64,000 nt of DNA from Mauremys mutica (taxonomy: Eukaryota; Chordata; Testudines; Geoemydidae), in assembly GCF_020497125.1 (NCBI RefSeq), contig NC_059079.1, positions 13,225,553 through 13,289,552 of the forward strand, given 5' to 3'. Both the position numbers and the translations under genes were made by a program. Under the pieces are notes generated by a model. The model made no database searches. It was not told the DNA's origin and saw nothing but the letters and a program-made list of their open reading frames with translations. Shown here one piece after another: positions 54,611-64,000 of this stretch. Positions within the stretch are counted from its first letter, which is position 1. Each line of letters begins with the position of its first letter.

Positions 54611-55392
54611 CAGTGGTTCTCAGCCTTTTTAGGTAATAATAATAGGAGATATACTTATCTCCTAGAACTGGAAGGGACCTTGAAAGGTCATTGAGTCCAG
54701 CCCCCTGACTTCACTAACAGGATGAATTTTTGCCCCACATCCCTAAATGGCCCCCTCAAGGATTGAACTCACAACCCTGGGTTTAGCAGGCCAATGCTCA
54801 AACTACTGAGCTATCCCTCCCCCCACAGATGACTGTCCCCCTTTCAGAGTCTGACTTGTCTTGCGTACCCCAAGTTTCACCTCACTTAAAAACTACTTGC
54901 TTACAAAATCAGACATGGAAATACAAACGTATCACTGCACACTGGTACTGAAAAATTGCTGACGTTCTCCTTTTTACCAGGTAGTTATAATATACATCAC
55001 TTGGAATAGAAATAGTGTACTTATGTTTCAGTGTGATTTTTGAAGCTATTTTTCACTTGGGAGCCTTGTCTGAAGCCAGAGCCCCGGGCAGTGAGGCTGA
55101 AGCCCGAGCCCCACCACCCAGGGCTGGAGCCTGAGCCCTGCTGCTGAGGGCTGAAGCACCTTACTTTGTTTCGTGGGGCCCCCCTGTGGCACAGTGCCCC
55201 AGGCAGTTGCTCTGCTTGCCATCCCCTAAGGCCGGCCTTGCACTTGTGCCCCCATAAACTCGTCTTCTGACACCCCCCCCCCACAGGGGTTGCAACCCCC
55301 AAGTTGAGAAACACTGATCTAGATGAGTTGAGTAACCCTGGAAGACCTCTGCGTACCCCAGGGGTACGTGTACTCCTGCTTGAGAACCGCTG
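54611..55392. mobile_element. hAT-type element carrying a nested SINE
   Basis: Ends are CAGTGGTTCTCAGCC and the complement of CAGCGGTTCTCAAGC. Flanks CTCTTATG (54,603-54,610) and TTCTAATG (55,393-55,400) match at six of eight bases. A SINE interrupts it near the left end. Another repeat end (AAGTTGAGAAACACTG, about 55,310) suggests a further insert on the right whose other end I could not locate. Confidence 0.75.
54634..54824 (-). mobile_element. Turtle tRNA-derived SINE, inserted in a hAT
   Basis: Read on the minus strand it starts GGGGGGAGGGATAGCTCAG and has B box GTTCAATCC. Its tail contains AAGGTCCCTTCCAGTTC and ends in TATTATTATT. This is the same tail type as the copy at 42,426. Its head faces the long side of the hAT. 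Confidence 0.9.
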
Positions 55393-55400
55393 TTCTAATG

Positions 55401-56739
55401 GACAGCATGCAATGTGCACACTGAGCAACTCCAGGAGCGATCAGGCACAATCTCCCTGATGCGCCTATTGGAGCAGCACAGCTCTCCAACAGCGCGTACA
55501 GGCTCTCTGTGTGTATGTCACACTATCTAGCCCTTTGTGTTATCTGCATTGGTTTGCTTAGCCCTAAAGGAAAGAGAAAAGGGGACAAAGCAGTGGATTT
55601 CCCTCCAGCTTCATGTTGCCTTCCTATTAGAAATGCACTCCAATCAAAACCCTGGATCCCAAACTTGGTGGGGGGGGTGTGTCAGGATTTGCCTCTGAAT
55701 ATTGCAGCTCAGCCTCATTTCTAAACCCCATTAGGAATAACAGCAGATGCGTCTGTGGGAGCTTTCGTTCCTTTTAGCTGCTGGAGCCGTGAAGCATAAA
55801 CTGCTGATGACTTTGCCATGAAATACCACTTTATTTTGTTAGGCCAAAGTTCCCATGGCCAGCTATTGGTGTGTATTTATATTTGTGCTGTATGTATATA
55901 TCAAATATTTCTGCCACGCTTGCACGTTCAGCCAGTTTGGTAAGACTGGGGCTGAACAAACATGAGTGGAAATTTCATTGCAGCTTCCAACCCTTTAGAA
56001 AACAGAGTGCCCATTTAATATGAACAATTCAGGTCATAGTTTGGATGGAAGACTGTCTTCTTGACTCTCCCTCTTTCATGGCACAGGGGAACCTATATAA
56101 AGAAACTTGGCAGGCTCTTGCAAAGCATAAATTAGAGGAACTTGCTGAGAGGAGGAGGAGATTTTTGAGTCCCATTAGGGCCTGAGCAGAAGGAGTTCAA
56201 ACGCTTCACTCTTCAGCTGTTGGAGATAAAAGTTCTAGTACATTCAATTCCTGCTTTCTGACGCTGCCAATAAGCAGGGGGGCTTCTTCCTTGGCCTCTG
56301 ACGACTGAAGAAAAAACAGAGATAAAGCAAGCAAAATAAATAAATGCTTTGTGGATAGAATAGATAATAATGTCACCGGCTGAATATTAAAATATCAAAG
56401 CTCAAGGAAAGGAGATATAATTATAGGCTTTTGAAGTTCAATAAAGGCCCATTTCATCAGCATGGTAGCTAGAATTTCAGTGAAAAGATAGAATTAGAAT
56501 AGTACGCTGTCATTTCAGATCCAAAAAGGATAGTTCAGCAGGAGAAGGAAGTTCTCTAAGGTAGAAATATTTTTAGCATGGCAGGTTAATTACCACTATC
56601 CTTAAATACCCTCCCATTTCTCCAATTTTGTTAATAATCACCATTTTATTAAAAATTTTTAAAGCAAAGTATTTATATGTAGCACAATTAAAAACTAATT
56701 ATTTAGAATGATTTTGAAAAAAAAAAAGGATTGAAAATA
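55401..56739. other. No gene seen
   Basis: Unique sequence. The AT-rich blocks near 55,780-56,050 and 56,300-56,730 have no recognisable repeat. A short plus-strand frame at 55,509 has no domain. Confidence 0.5.
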
Positions 56740-58150
56740 CTTAGACATAGGGTCATAGAACTAGATAGGACCTCCTGTGTCATTGAGTCCAGTCCCCTGC
56801 ACGCAAGGTAGGACAACATAATAACTAGACCCTCCCTGACAGGTGTTTGTCTAACCTGCTGTTAAAAACATTCAGTGACGGAGATTCCACAACCTCCCTA
56901 GGCAATTTATTCCAATGCTTAACTACCCTGCCAGTTAGGAAGATTTTCCGATTGCCCAACCTAAACTGCCCTTCCTGCAATTTAAGCCCTCTTCCTTGTA
57001 ACAACATTTTTTGTACTTGAAAACTGTTATCATGTCCACCTCCACCCCTCCAGTCTTCTCTTCCCTAGACTAAACAAACCAATTTTTTTTTCACTCTTTC
57101 CTCATAGGTCATGTTTTCTAGATCTTTAATCATTTTTGTTGCTCTTCTCTGGACTGTCTCCAATTTGTCCACCTCTGTACTGAAATGTGGCGCCCAGAAC
57201 TGGACACCATACTCCAGTTGAGGCCTTATCGGAGCAGAGTAGAGTGGAATAATTATTTTTCATGTCTTGCTTACAACATTCCTGCTAATACAGCCCAGAA
57301 AGAGGTTCGGGTTTTTTTGCGATAGTGTTACACTGTTGACTCATATTTAGCTTGTGAGCCACAATAACCCCAGATCCCTTTCCGCAGTACTCCTTCCTAG
57401 GCAGTCATTTCCTATTTTGTAAGTGTGCAATTGATTGTTCCTTCCTAAGTGGAGTACTTTGCATTTGTCCTTACTGAATTTCATCCTATTTACTTCAGAC
57501 CATTTCTCCAGTCTTTCCAGATCATTTTGAATTTTAATCCGATCCTCCAAAGCACTTACAACCCCGCCCATCATGGTATTGTCCGCAAACTTTATGTGTT
57601 ACTCTCTATGCTGTTATCTAAATCATTGATGAAGATATTGAACAGAGCCAGACCCAAGACCAATCCCTGTGGGACCCCTCTCAATATGCCCTTCCAGCTT
57701 AACTGTGAACCACTGATAACTACAATACGAATGGTTTCCCAACCAGTTATGCACTCACCTTATAGTAGCTCTATCTAAGTTATATTTCCCTGGTTTGTTT
57801 AAATTCAAGATATACCACAACTACTGCTTCTCTCCATCTACAAGGCTTGTTACCCTGTCAAAGAAAACTTATAGGTTTGTTTGACATGCTGTGTTCTTGA
57901 CAAATCCATGTGGACTCCTACTTACCATCTTATTATCTTCTTGGTGTTTGCAAATTGATTGCTTGATTATTTGCTCCATTATCTTTCTGGGTATTGAAGT
58001 TAAGCTGACTGGTCTGTAATTCCCCAGGTTGTCCTTATTCCCCTTTTTATATACTGGCCCCATATTTGCCCTCTTCCAGTCCTCGGGAATCTCTCTTGTC
58101 TTCCATGAGTTTTCAAAATCCTGAGTTTCCTCCAGATTCTGATCCATGTC
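56740..58150 (-). pseudogene. CR1 LINE 3' half, reverse transcriptase remnant
   Basis: Read on the minus strand from 58,150, this 5'-truncated CR1 copy begins within reverse transcriptase: WKRANMGPVYKKG and NYRPVSLTS. The palm region follows as decayed codons near 57,600-57,700, then NRMKFSKDKCKVLHLG at about 57,470. The C-terminal domain has LEYGVQFWA-type words (about 57,200) and GRVVKHWNKLPREVVESPSL at 56,830-56,940. Frameshifts and stops separate these blocks, so it makes no protein. It ends at about 56,740 with the CR1-like TCCTATCTAGTTCTATGACC, lacking a clean 8-bp tail array. It is a clear pseudogene of the same family as 9,855. Confidence 0.9.
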
Positions 58151-58284
58151 TTTGGGACAACCAAAGAAGGGACAGAGTATTAACAGTGTAACACACAGGA
58201 TTTTTGGTGATAGACTGAACTTTATTTCTTGGCCACAGTCACCTGACCTGGGCCAGGGTTACAAGGACCAATACTAAAGCTGAT

Positions 58285-58430
58285 CAAAAATTTGAATTTC
58301 CATCCTATGTTAAATTTCAGCATTTTGAAATTTGTTCCTGTCTTGGATCAAGATGAAGTCAAAATATTAAAATTTCACTTGGAATGAAAAGTTTTGAAAA
58401 TTTTCTATTTAGAATGTTGAAACAGTTTGT
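58285..58430. repeat. AT-rich interspersed repeat, copy 3
   Basis: It contains AAAATTTGAATTTCCATCC, GCATTTTGAAATTTGTTCC and AAAAGTTTTGAAAATTTTC, sharing vocabulary with 16,301-16,620 and 36,593-36,850. Confidence 0.5.
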
Positions 58431-58480
58431 TCTGGCACAGTTCAATATTGAACGGCATGTGCCTGAGCTATTGCAGTGCC

Positions 58481-58565
58481 TTATGGGAGTTGTAGTTCAG
58501 GTGCCTCATGCCTCTATTCTCCTCTCTGTGCCAGGCTCCCTGACCAGACTACATTTCCCATGATG
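58481..58565. promoter_or_regulatory. Inverted pair of ZNF143-like motifs
   Basis: TTATGGGAGTTGTAGTTC (58,481-58,498, core on the minus strand) faces GACTACATTTCCCATGATG (58,547-58,565, plus strand). Both resemble the ACTACAATTCCCA core. The opposed arrangement suggests inverted segments of a repeat rather than a host promoter. Confidence 0.4.
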
Positions 58566-58929
58566 TACCACAGTCATGGATGGAGGGAGGATGGCAGTAC
58601 ACCAGGGGAGATGTAGCCCTGTCCATTGGAAAGAATGGGGGGCATCTGAATGGCAACTTCAGTGAAACCACCATGGCAGCTCGGGCAGACACTGCTTAAT
58701 ACTTTAAAGCACGAGATGGAGGACACAACTACAGCACAGCAAGCTGCTGATTTTAAATATACTGTTGAAGAAAAGCCCATTATGGCCAGAATGCAAAATC
58801 CAAAATGTCCTTTCATGAGCATATCTAAGGCTGAAAGAAAAGCTATTTGAAATAATTTGGTTTGAAAACATCAGCTGAATTTTCGTCATGTGAAGCTCAT
58901 ATATTCTTCTTTACGGAAGTTCTAGCTAT

Positions 58930-58997
58930 GTGTTATATAGGAGGTCAGACCAGATGGTCAGAATGGTCCCTTCTGGCCTTGCAATCTATGAATCTAC
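58930..58997 (+). mobile_element. CR1 LINE 3' terminus
   Basis: AGGTCAGACCAGATGGTCAG, AATGGTCCCTTCTGGCCTTG and CAATCTATGAATCTA are the classical CR1 3' end. It is severely 5'-truncated, about 65 bp. Confidence 0.8.
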
Positions 58998-59860
58998 TAT
59001 TATTTAAAACAAACAAAACCACTGTAATTGCATTTGGATACACCTTGTTTCACTAAATATCCCCAATCAGATTATGCAACTGAAGAAAGTAAGGCAAGAC
59101 TCCAGGCTGCATGTCACTGGAAAAGGAACTTATATGTAGGGGCAAGGATGTTTAATGACCCCCTAGCTTCCTGTTTGTGTTTTAACAGCAGGACTTTCCA
59201 CCTGGCCTTGGCCAGAAAGTCAAGCTTGTACATTCAAGCGGAGACCTAGGAAAAGCTTCAGAAGAGTGTACAATATCCAGTTTCATAGTTTCATAGTGCT
59301 GTATAGCTTTTCATTCAAACCATGAATCAGCCTATGGGGAGAAATTGGCTGGCCTTTTTCAGAATGGTTCTTGCATGGGAGGTCTGAACATAAGGATTCA
59401 AAATGCACTGAAATAAGAAAGGAAATAAAGATTCAGAATTAGGTAGTTTGAGTTGCTTTTCTCTGTGCAAGTTCTAGTTCATGATATAGAGGGAAGGCTT
59501 CCGTAGTACTTGGAAGGGGCTAAGTAAGTGTTCATTTTGGTGTCTGCTTGTTGGACTAGTTCTGGCAATAAATTTTGTAATAGATACGGTGCTCATCACT
59601 TTACCTAACCTGAGATTTAACATGAACAGGATAGATGTAGACCATGCTCAGCAAAAGTAATGGCTTACTTACAATGAGATTTGATGGAGTTTAGCAAACT
59701 TGAATAGGACTTGAATCCAACATGTTTGCCTAACATTTGATAAGCCGGAAACCATGAGCCTTCAGATTAGTGCAGTTTTTCATTTTGCTTTTGATCTCAA
59801 CATAAAATATTGTCTCAGCACAAAGAATTGAGGCCTGAGTAAAGACATAAAATGGGCTGC
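58998..59860. other. No gene seen
   Basis: Unique sequence; no repeat ends or domains recognised. Confidence 0.5.
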
Positions 59861-60695
59861 TGTCACAGGGTGTCTAGCCCTTTAAGAGCATATGGGTCCA
59901 GCCCCACACCTCCCAGATGCAGAAAATAAGCACTATCTCATGATAGGTAGGTCATGTGGTTAAAATAAGGCTTTCTGGGGTGGAGATAAGAAAGAAACCT
60001 GTGGAGAATCAAAGGGAAGAGAGGGAAGACTCCAGATAGGAAGCCCTGGAAGCTGCTGCTGGACAGAGAGCAGGGAGGGATTTAAAGGAGCAGGAGAGCT
60101 CTCCCTAGTGCCTGGCCAGAGGGCTGGGGTGTAAGACAGCAAGGAGCAGCTGTCAGTGAGGAAGGCAAGTCTGCTAGAGGAAAACCTCAGGTGGGACTAG
60201 CCCAGGGGTTGGCAAACTATGGCACGTGTGCCAAAGGCGGCACCCGAGCTGATTTTCAGTGGCACTCACACTGCCCGGGTCCTGGCCACCCATCCAGGTG
60301 GCTCTGCATTTTAATTTAATTGAAGCTTCTTAAACATTTTAAAAACCTTATTTACTTTACATACAACAATAGTTTAGTTCTATATTATAGACTTATAGAA
60401 AGAGACCTTCTAAAACCGTTAAACTATATTACTGGCATGTGAAACCTTAAATCAGAGTGACTAAATGAAGACTCAGCACACCACTTCTGAAAGGTTGCCA
60501 ACTCCTGGACTAGATTAAGATGCCTGCACCGAGGCTTAGGAGCCAGCTAGGAAGGTGGGCGGGAGTTCTTGTGTAGCTTTGAGAATTGTTGTTAATGAAC
60601 CAGGATCCCAAGAAGGGGACACAGGGAAGTCTATGTTGAAGTTACTGGGGAGCAATGGCTGGTCCAAAGCCAGACAGGATAGGTGGTACTGTGAC
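59861..60695. mobile_element. LTR-like unit interrupted by a hAT
   Basis: The stretch starts TGTCACAGGGTGTC, is rich in GGAGAGGAAG words, and continues on both sides of the hAT at 60,203-60,507. It resembles turtle LTR sequence, but the right edge (near GGTACTGTGACC) and a target duplication are not established. Confidence 0.4.
60203..60507. mobile_element. hAT-type element, CAGGGGTCGGCAACC family, reverse copy
   Basis: It begins CAGGGGTTGGCAAAC and ends GGTTGCCAACTCCTG. Flanks GACTAGCC (60,195-60,202) and GACTAGAT (60,508-60,515) share six of eight bases. Compared with 28,494 it lies in the opposite orientation (AATTTAATTGAAGC matches the inner AT-rich part in reverse). Confidence 0.88.
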
Positions 60696-60974
60696 CGTTT
60701 CCCTTCTTGTTTGATTCATATAATCTTTCTACATTGTTCACTGTATTTTCTTTTACAGCTATAGCGTTTGCACTTCTACACCATCTCGCGGTGGTATTTT
60801 TTTCCCCGTGTTCTTGTTATGTCTTTGTTTTCTGTGTGCTGCTCCTTGAAATCTCCATCCCTGTGTTGAAAAGTAAACATCTCTACGCTTGCCTCACAGG
60901 ATATAGAATTTAATTAGTGCTACTAGGTGTGAAGTGGGGAGGAAGGGTAACCCAGTGCTGGGGGTACTGGCCGG

Positions 60975-61325
60975 GGACACGGGAGCCCAAAGTTCAAATC
61001 CCTGTTCTACCACAGACTTCCTGGGTGATCTTGGGCAAGTTACTAAGGTCCAGATTTTAAAAGATATTTAGGGGTTGCAGCAATGTGTTAAATACCTGGC
61101 TGATTTAGGAGCCCAAGCCTCATCTTCTAAAGGCATTTAGGCACTTGGAGCCAAAAGACAATTGAAGGTCAAAGAGATTTAATCTCTTACGTGCCTAAAT
61201 CACTGTTGCAAATCACTTTACGCTCCTAAATCAGTTAGGCGCTGCAATGATGAGCGCCACAATGCCAAAATGCCTTTAAAAGTCTGGGCTTTAGCCTCTC
61301 TGTGCCTCAGGGTCCCAGAGAGGAG
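60975..61325 (+). repeat. MIR-like SINE split by a MITE
   Basis: GGAGCCCAAAGTTCAAATCC, CTGGGTGATCTTGGGCAAGT and, after the insert, GCCTCTCTGTGCCTCAG match the usual order of the MIR core. The insert at 61,047-61,290 separates GTTACTAA from TTAGCCTC. Confidence 0.7.
61047..61290. mobile_element. 244-bp MITE inside a MIR, Harbinger-like
   Basis: The left end GGTCCAGATTTTAAAAGATA pairs with the complement of AATGCCTTTAAAAGTCTGGG. TAA (61,044-61,046) and TTA (61,291-61,293) flank it, as expected for 3-bp TWA target duplications of PIF/Harbinger elements. The assignment rests on those three bases and is tentative. Confidence 0.6.
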
Positions 61326-64000
61326 ATGGGCACAGCCAGGATAAAACCTCACTCTGAGACATCATGAAAATGACACCCCTACAACTGAGTCAGTCAGGGG
61401 ACACACACACACACACATTATGAAGTGCGACCACCAATGATATTATAGAAACTATGCAAAAAGTGTATTTCTTGTCATTTTTGCAAGCCAAATGGCAAAA
61501 AATTATCTTATAGAGAAAAGTTGTAAGATCTTCATCTGCATCTGTTTTGCAAATGGGAGAGCAATGTCAGCCCAAACAGGTTCCAATCTCTCTCCCCTTC
61601 ACACCACGATAGCAAAACACATATTGATTCATAGAGACTATCTGGAGAGAATTTTACTGCTGAAGCAGGAGATGGGGACTAGTTAAATGAGGCAGGAAGA
61701 ATATACATGAGTGAAAAAGTTGCAAAGGTACAAACATCTTGGAAAAGCAGCTGTCATTAGTGAATCTTCTTCCATCCCTATAAGCCAATAATGCCAAAGC
61801 TTTCAGAAGCTTCACGCAGTGAAAAATGAAGTTCAGTACAAATGTGGGTGAAATCCTGACCTTACTTAGAAATCAATGGGAGTTTTGTCACTGACGTTAA
61901 TGGGGGCCATGATTTCCTCCTCCAAGTGGTGCTAAGCCTAAGTGGTGTGGAGAACTTTGCAAGAGCCATCTGCTCACCCTATGAAAACACTTTACTGTAA
62001 TGTGTATTACAATAGGGCCTTGAAGCCCCAAGAGAAGTTGGAGCTCCATTGGGCTAGATGCTGTACATACAGATAGTAAGAGGGAGTCCCTACCCCAAAA
62101 CACTTTACATTCTAAATAGACAAGACAGGCAGAAGGGAGGGAAGAGAACAGAAGGGAAGCAGGGACTATCCTGCCTCTCATGGAGAAGGTTTTCTAACAC
62201 ACTTTTCCAGGAATAATTCCCACAATGTTTTGGATCAATGCCGTTACCTAAAGTGTCAAGCTGAGCTCATATGTTTGCTTTTTGCAGCCTGGATTTCTAG
62301 ACCAAAGAGGCCTGGATAAATCTGAAACGGCAACTGCAATATTCTGGATGCTCATCTGTACTGCATTGCTGAAGGTTTGCCCATTGCTGGTCTTGTTCTT
62401 TTGGTTAAGATGTATTGTCCTGCAAAGGTCAATACAATATTATCGTTCATGCCGTTCTCATTACCTCTCCATGTGTTTCACATTGGCATGTGCCGTCAAC
62501 ATAACTTAAAAATAAATTCAGAATTCAAAACATACATCATTTGAGAACGTCTCTGAACAATGCAGCCAGAGTCTGCCAACCTACAGCTAATTTAGGGTGG
62601 TAAATTTGACATCCAGGCTTTCACCCATGGGGGGAGAGGCAGTGCCCTGTATTTTCACAATGTAAGTCACACTGCCACCACTGCTGATTGACTAGCATTG
62701 CACAACCATTCCCAGATGCACATGTGCTGCCCCCCAGAGCTCAGGCATCCAGGAATTCCAAACTAAGGCTGGTATATGAGTGCTCCTTGGCGTTTTCTGG
62801 CTTCTGTTGCACAGTAATAGAAAAGGATATCCGTCTTTATTTACAATGTTATGCCTTATGCCCTCCAACTTGACCTGTGAGCATCATGTAGCCCCTTCCA
62901 TCCAAAGCACTGGAGAACATGTACAAGCAGCTTTATGGGCCTCTTTGCTTTTGCCTCTAAATAAGAAGTAATAATGCTACACTTGCATTCTGACTGGCGT
63001 GGGACTGCCCTCACAACCCCTTCCAACCAACTCACCTCCTATCTCACTCACCTCTGCCCTCTATGGGTGCATGTACAGGCCTGCGAGGAGAGTACCAAGA
63101 GAGCAGTGAGACGGCAACAGTGAGTGGTCCTTGTGCAGGGAATCCAAGATCCTTGCACTCTGCTCCTCTCCTTCTCCTGAGTCAGGGAAGAGCCAGCCAC
63201 TGTCGGACCCTAACTGTAGATGCACCTAGAGCTTAGGATAGGTGCGTTTATAGAAGGAATGAGTAAAAGTCACATGCAAAACCAAAAAAAACTCCAAGCA
63301 AACCATTCCTCAAGATTTGGATGGAATTGGTTATTGAAATTAAAAAAGAGAATAAAAGCAATTTTAACAGTGATAAAATATACGATGGCTGGTATGTGTG
63401 TGTTTTCACTCTGATGCCTCTATTAATCCTCTTTAAATTAAGTGTTGGTCTGACCTGTTTTGTAAGGTACTTGTTCGCGGAAAAGCATCAAAATATCTGC
63501 CTGGTCAGTTATGACTATATCCTCACCAGACTTCCAAATCCCTAAGCCTCATGCTGAGGACTTTGAACATCGCTTAGGAGCTTAAACCACGTTCTTGGAA
63601 TGAGTTTATCAGAAAAACCCAGAAGGACTCAGCAGTAGGTACTGGCAACTGGATCTCTTCTCCTTTTATTCTAGCTGGGTGGAATGAATCCCCTACTGAT
63701 AGTAACTGGAAAGCCTTTTCCAGATGCAATGCCAATTATTTCAGAGCAAAGCTCCGAGACTATTAGAAACCCAAATATTATCTCAGGCTTAGATCAAAAT
63801 AATGAAGAATGTATGGAGGGAGAAAGGGGAGGATGGGAGAGGCACATTGCTTTATGCAAAATAGCTCTTGAAAAACAAATTAACTGATTGCCCCGCAAAT
63901 GATCTAGCAGCCGGTCATCCTCTCCTCAGCGAGCTCCATTCCCCTTCTGACATTGCAGATGAGAGTAACCCATGGAACTCTAGTTTCAAAATGTCAACAT
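61326..64000. other. No gene seen; old repeat pieces
   Basis: A palindromic mini-element lies at 61,849-61,917 (GAAATCCTGACC ... GGCCATGATTTC with AATGGGAGTT at the centre). About 61,990-62,130 (GGCTAGATGCTGTACATAC, CTTTACATTCTAAATAGAC) is an ancient amniote repeat. (AC)n lies at 61,399-61,415. The rest is unique, with no convincing exon up to the window end. Confidence 0.45.

Overview
This is vertebrate, non-coding, repeat-rich nuclear DNA, almost certainly from a turtle (Testudines, probably Cryptodira). The main clue is three copies of a tRNA-headed SINE with a CR1-like tail (around 6,868, 42,426 and 54,634) that match my memory of the cryptodiran turtle SINE. CR1 LINE pieces, many short hAT-type elements with 8-bp target duplications, and a vertebrate Ty3/Gypsy element agree with this. 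I recognise no host protein-coding exon, no functional tRNA or rRNA gene and no CRISPR array; nearly all open frames are chance or transposon-derived.

Layout. 1-3.8 kb: mostly unique sequence. 3.8-7.2 kb: a small hAT, an LTR interrupted by a hAT, a SINE and a hAT fragment. 9.85-10.53 kb: CR1 remnant. 12.87-13.66 kb: a long open endonuclease frame of another non-LTR retrotransposon. 13.7-14.3 kb: an LTR-like unit. 14.8-20.4 kb: short DNA transposons, including a TA-flanked mariner-like element with GC-rich filler. 23,374-27,790: a young Ty3/Gypsy element on the minus strand, with 191-bp LTRs differing at two sites, a GTGCC duplication, a primer site matching the tRNA-Ser(GCT) 3' end, an intact gag-protease-RT-RNase H frame and a broken integrase. 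28.5-34.6 kb: hAT, solo LTR, and an LTR split by a 1.5-kb hAT carrying a G-rich array. 37.4-37.6 kb: two strong hairpins. 40.4-46.3 kb: two copies of a hAT-like family, one holding a second nested hAT, with a SINE and a 180-bp palindrome between them. 49.6-55.4 kb: CR1 tail, hairpin-bearing repeat and several hATs. 56.7-58.2 kb: CR1 reverse-transcriptase remnant on the minus strand. 58.3-61.3 kb: AT-rich repeat, CR1 tail, an LTR with nested hAT, and a MIR split by a MITE. The rest is unique intergenic or intronic DNA.

The window reads as a layered record of transposition. LTRs, SINEs and DNA transposons sit inside one another, and their target duplications give an insertion order. No multi-gene system was found. 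The most unusual items are the Gypsy element with its integrase deletion, the open non-LTR endonuclease frame, and three kinds of strong inverted repeat. All family names are from memory; no database search was possible.
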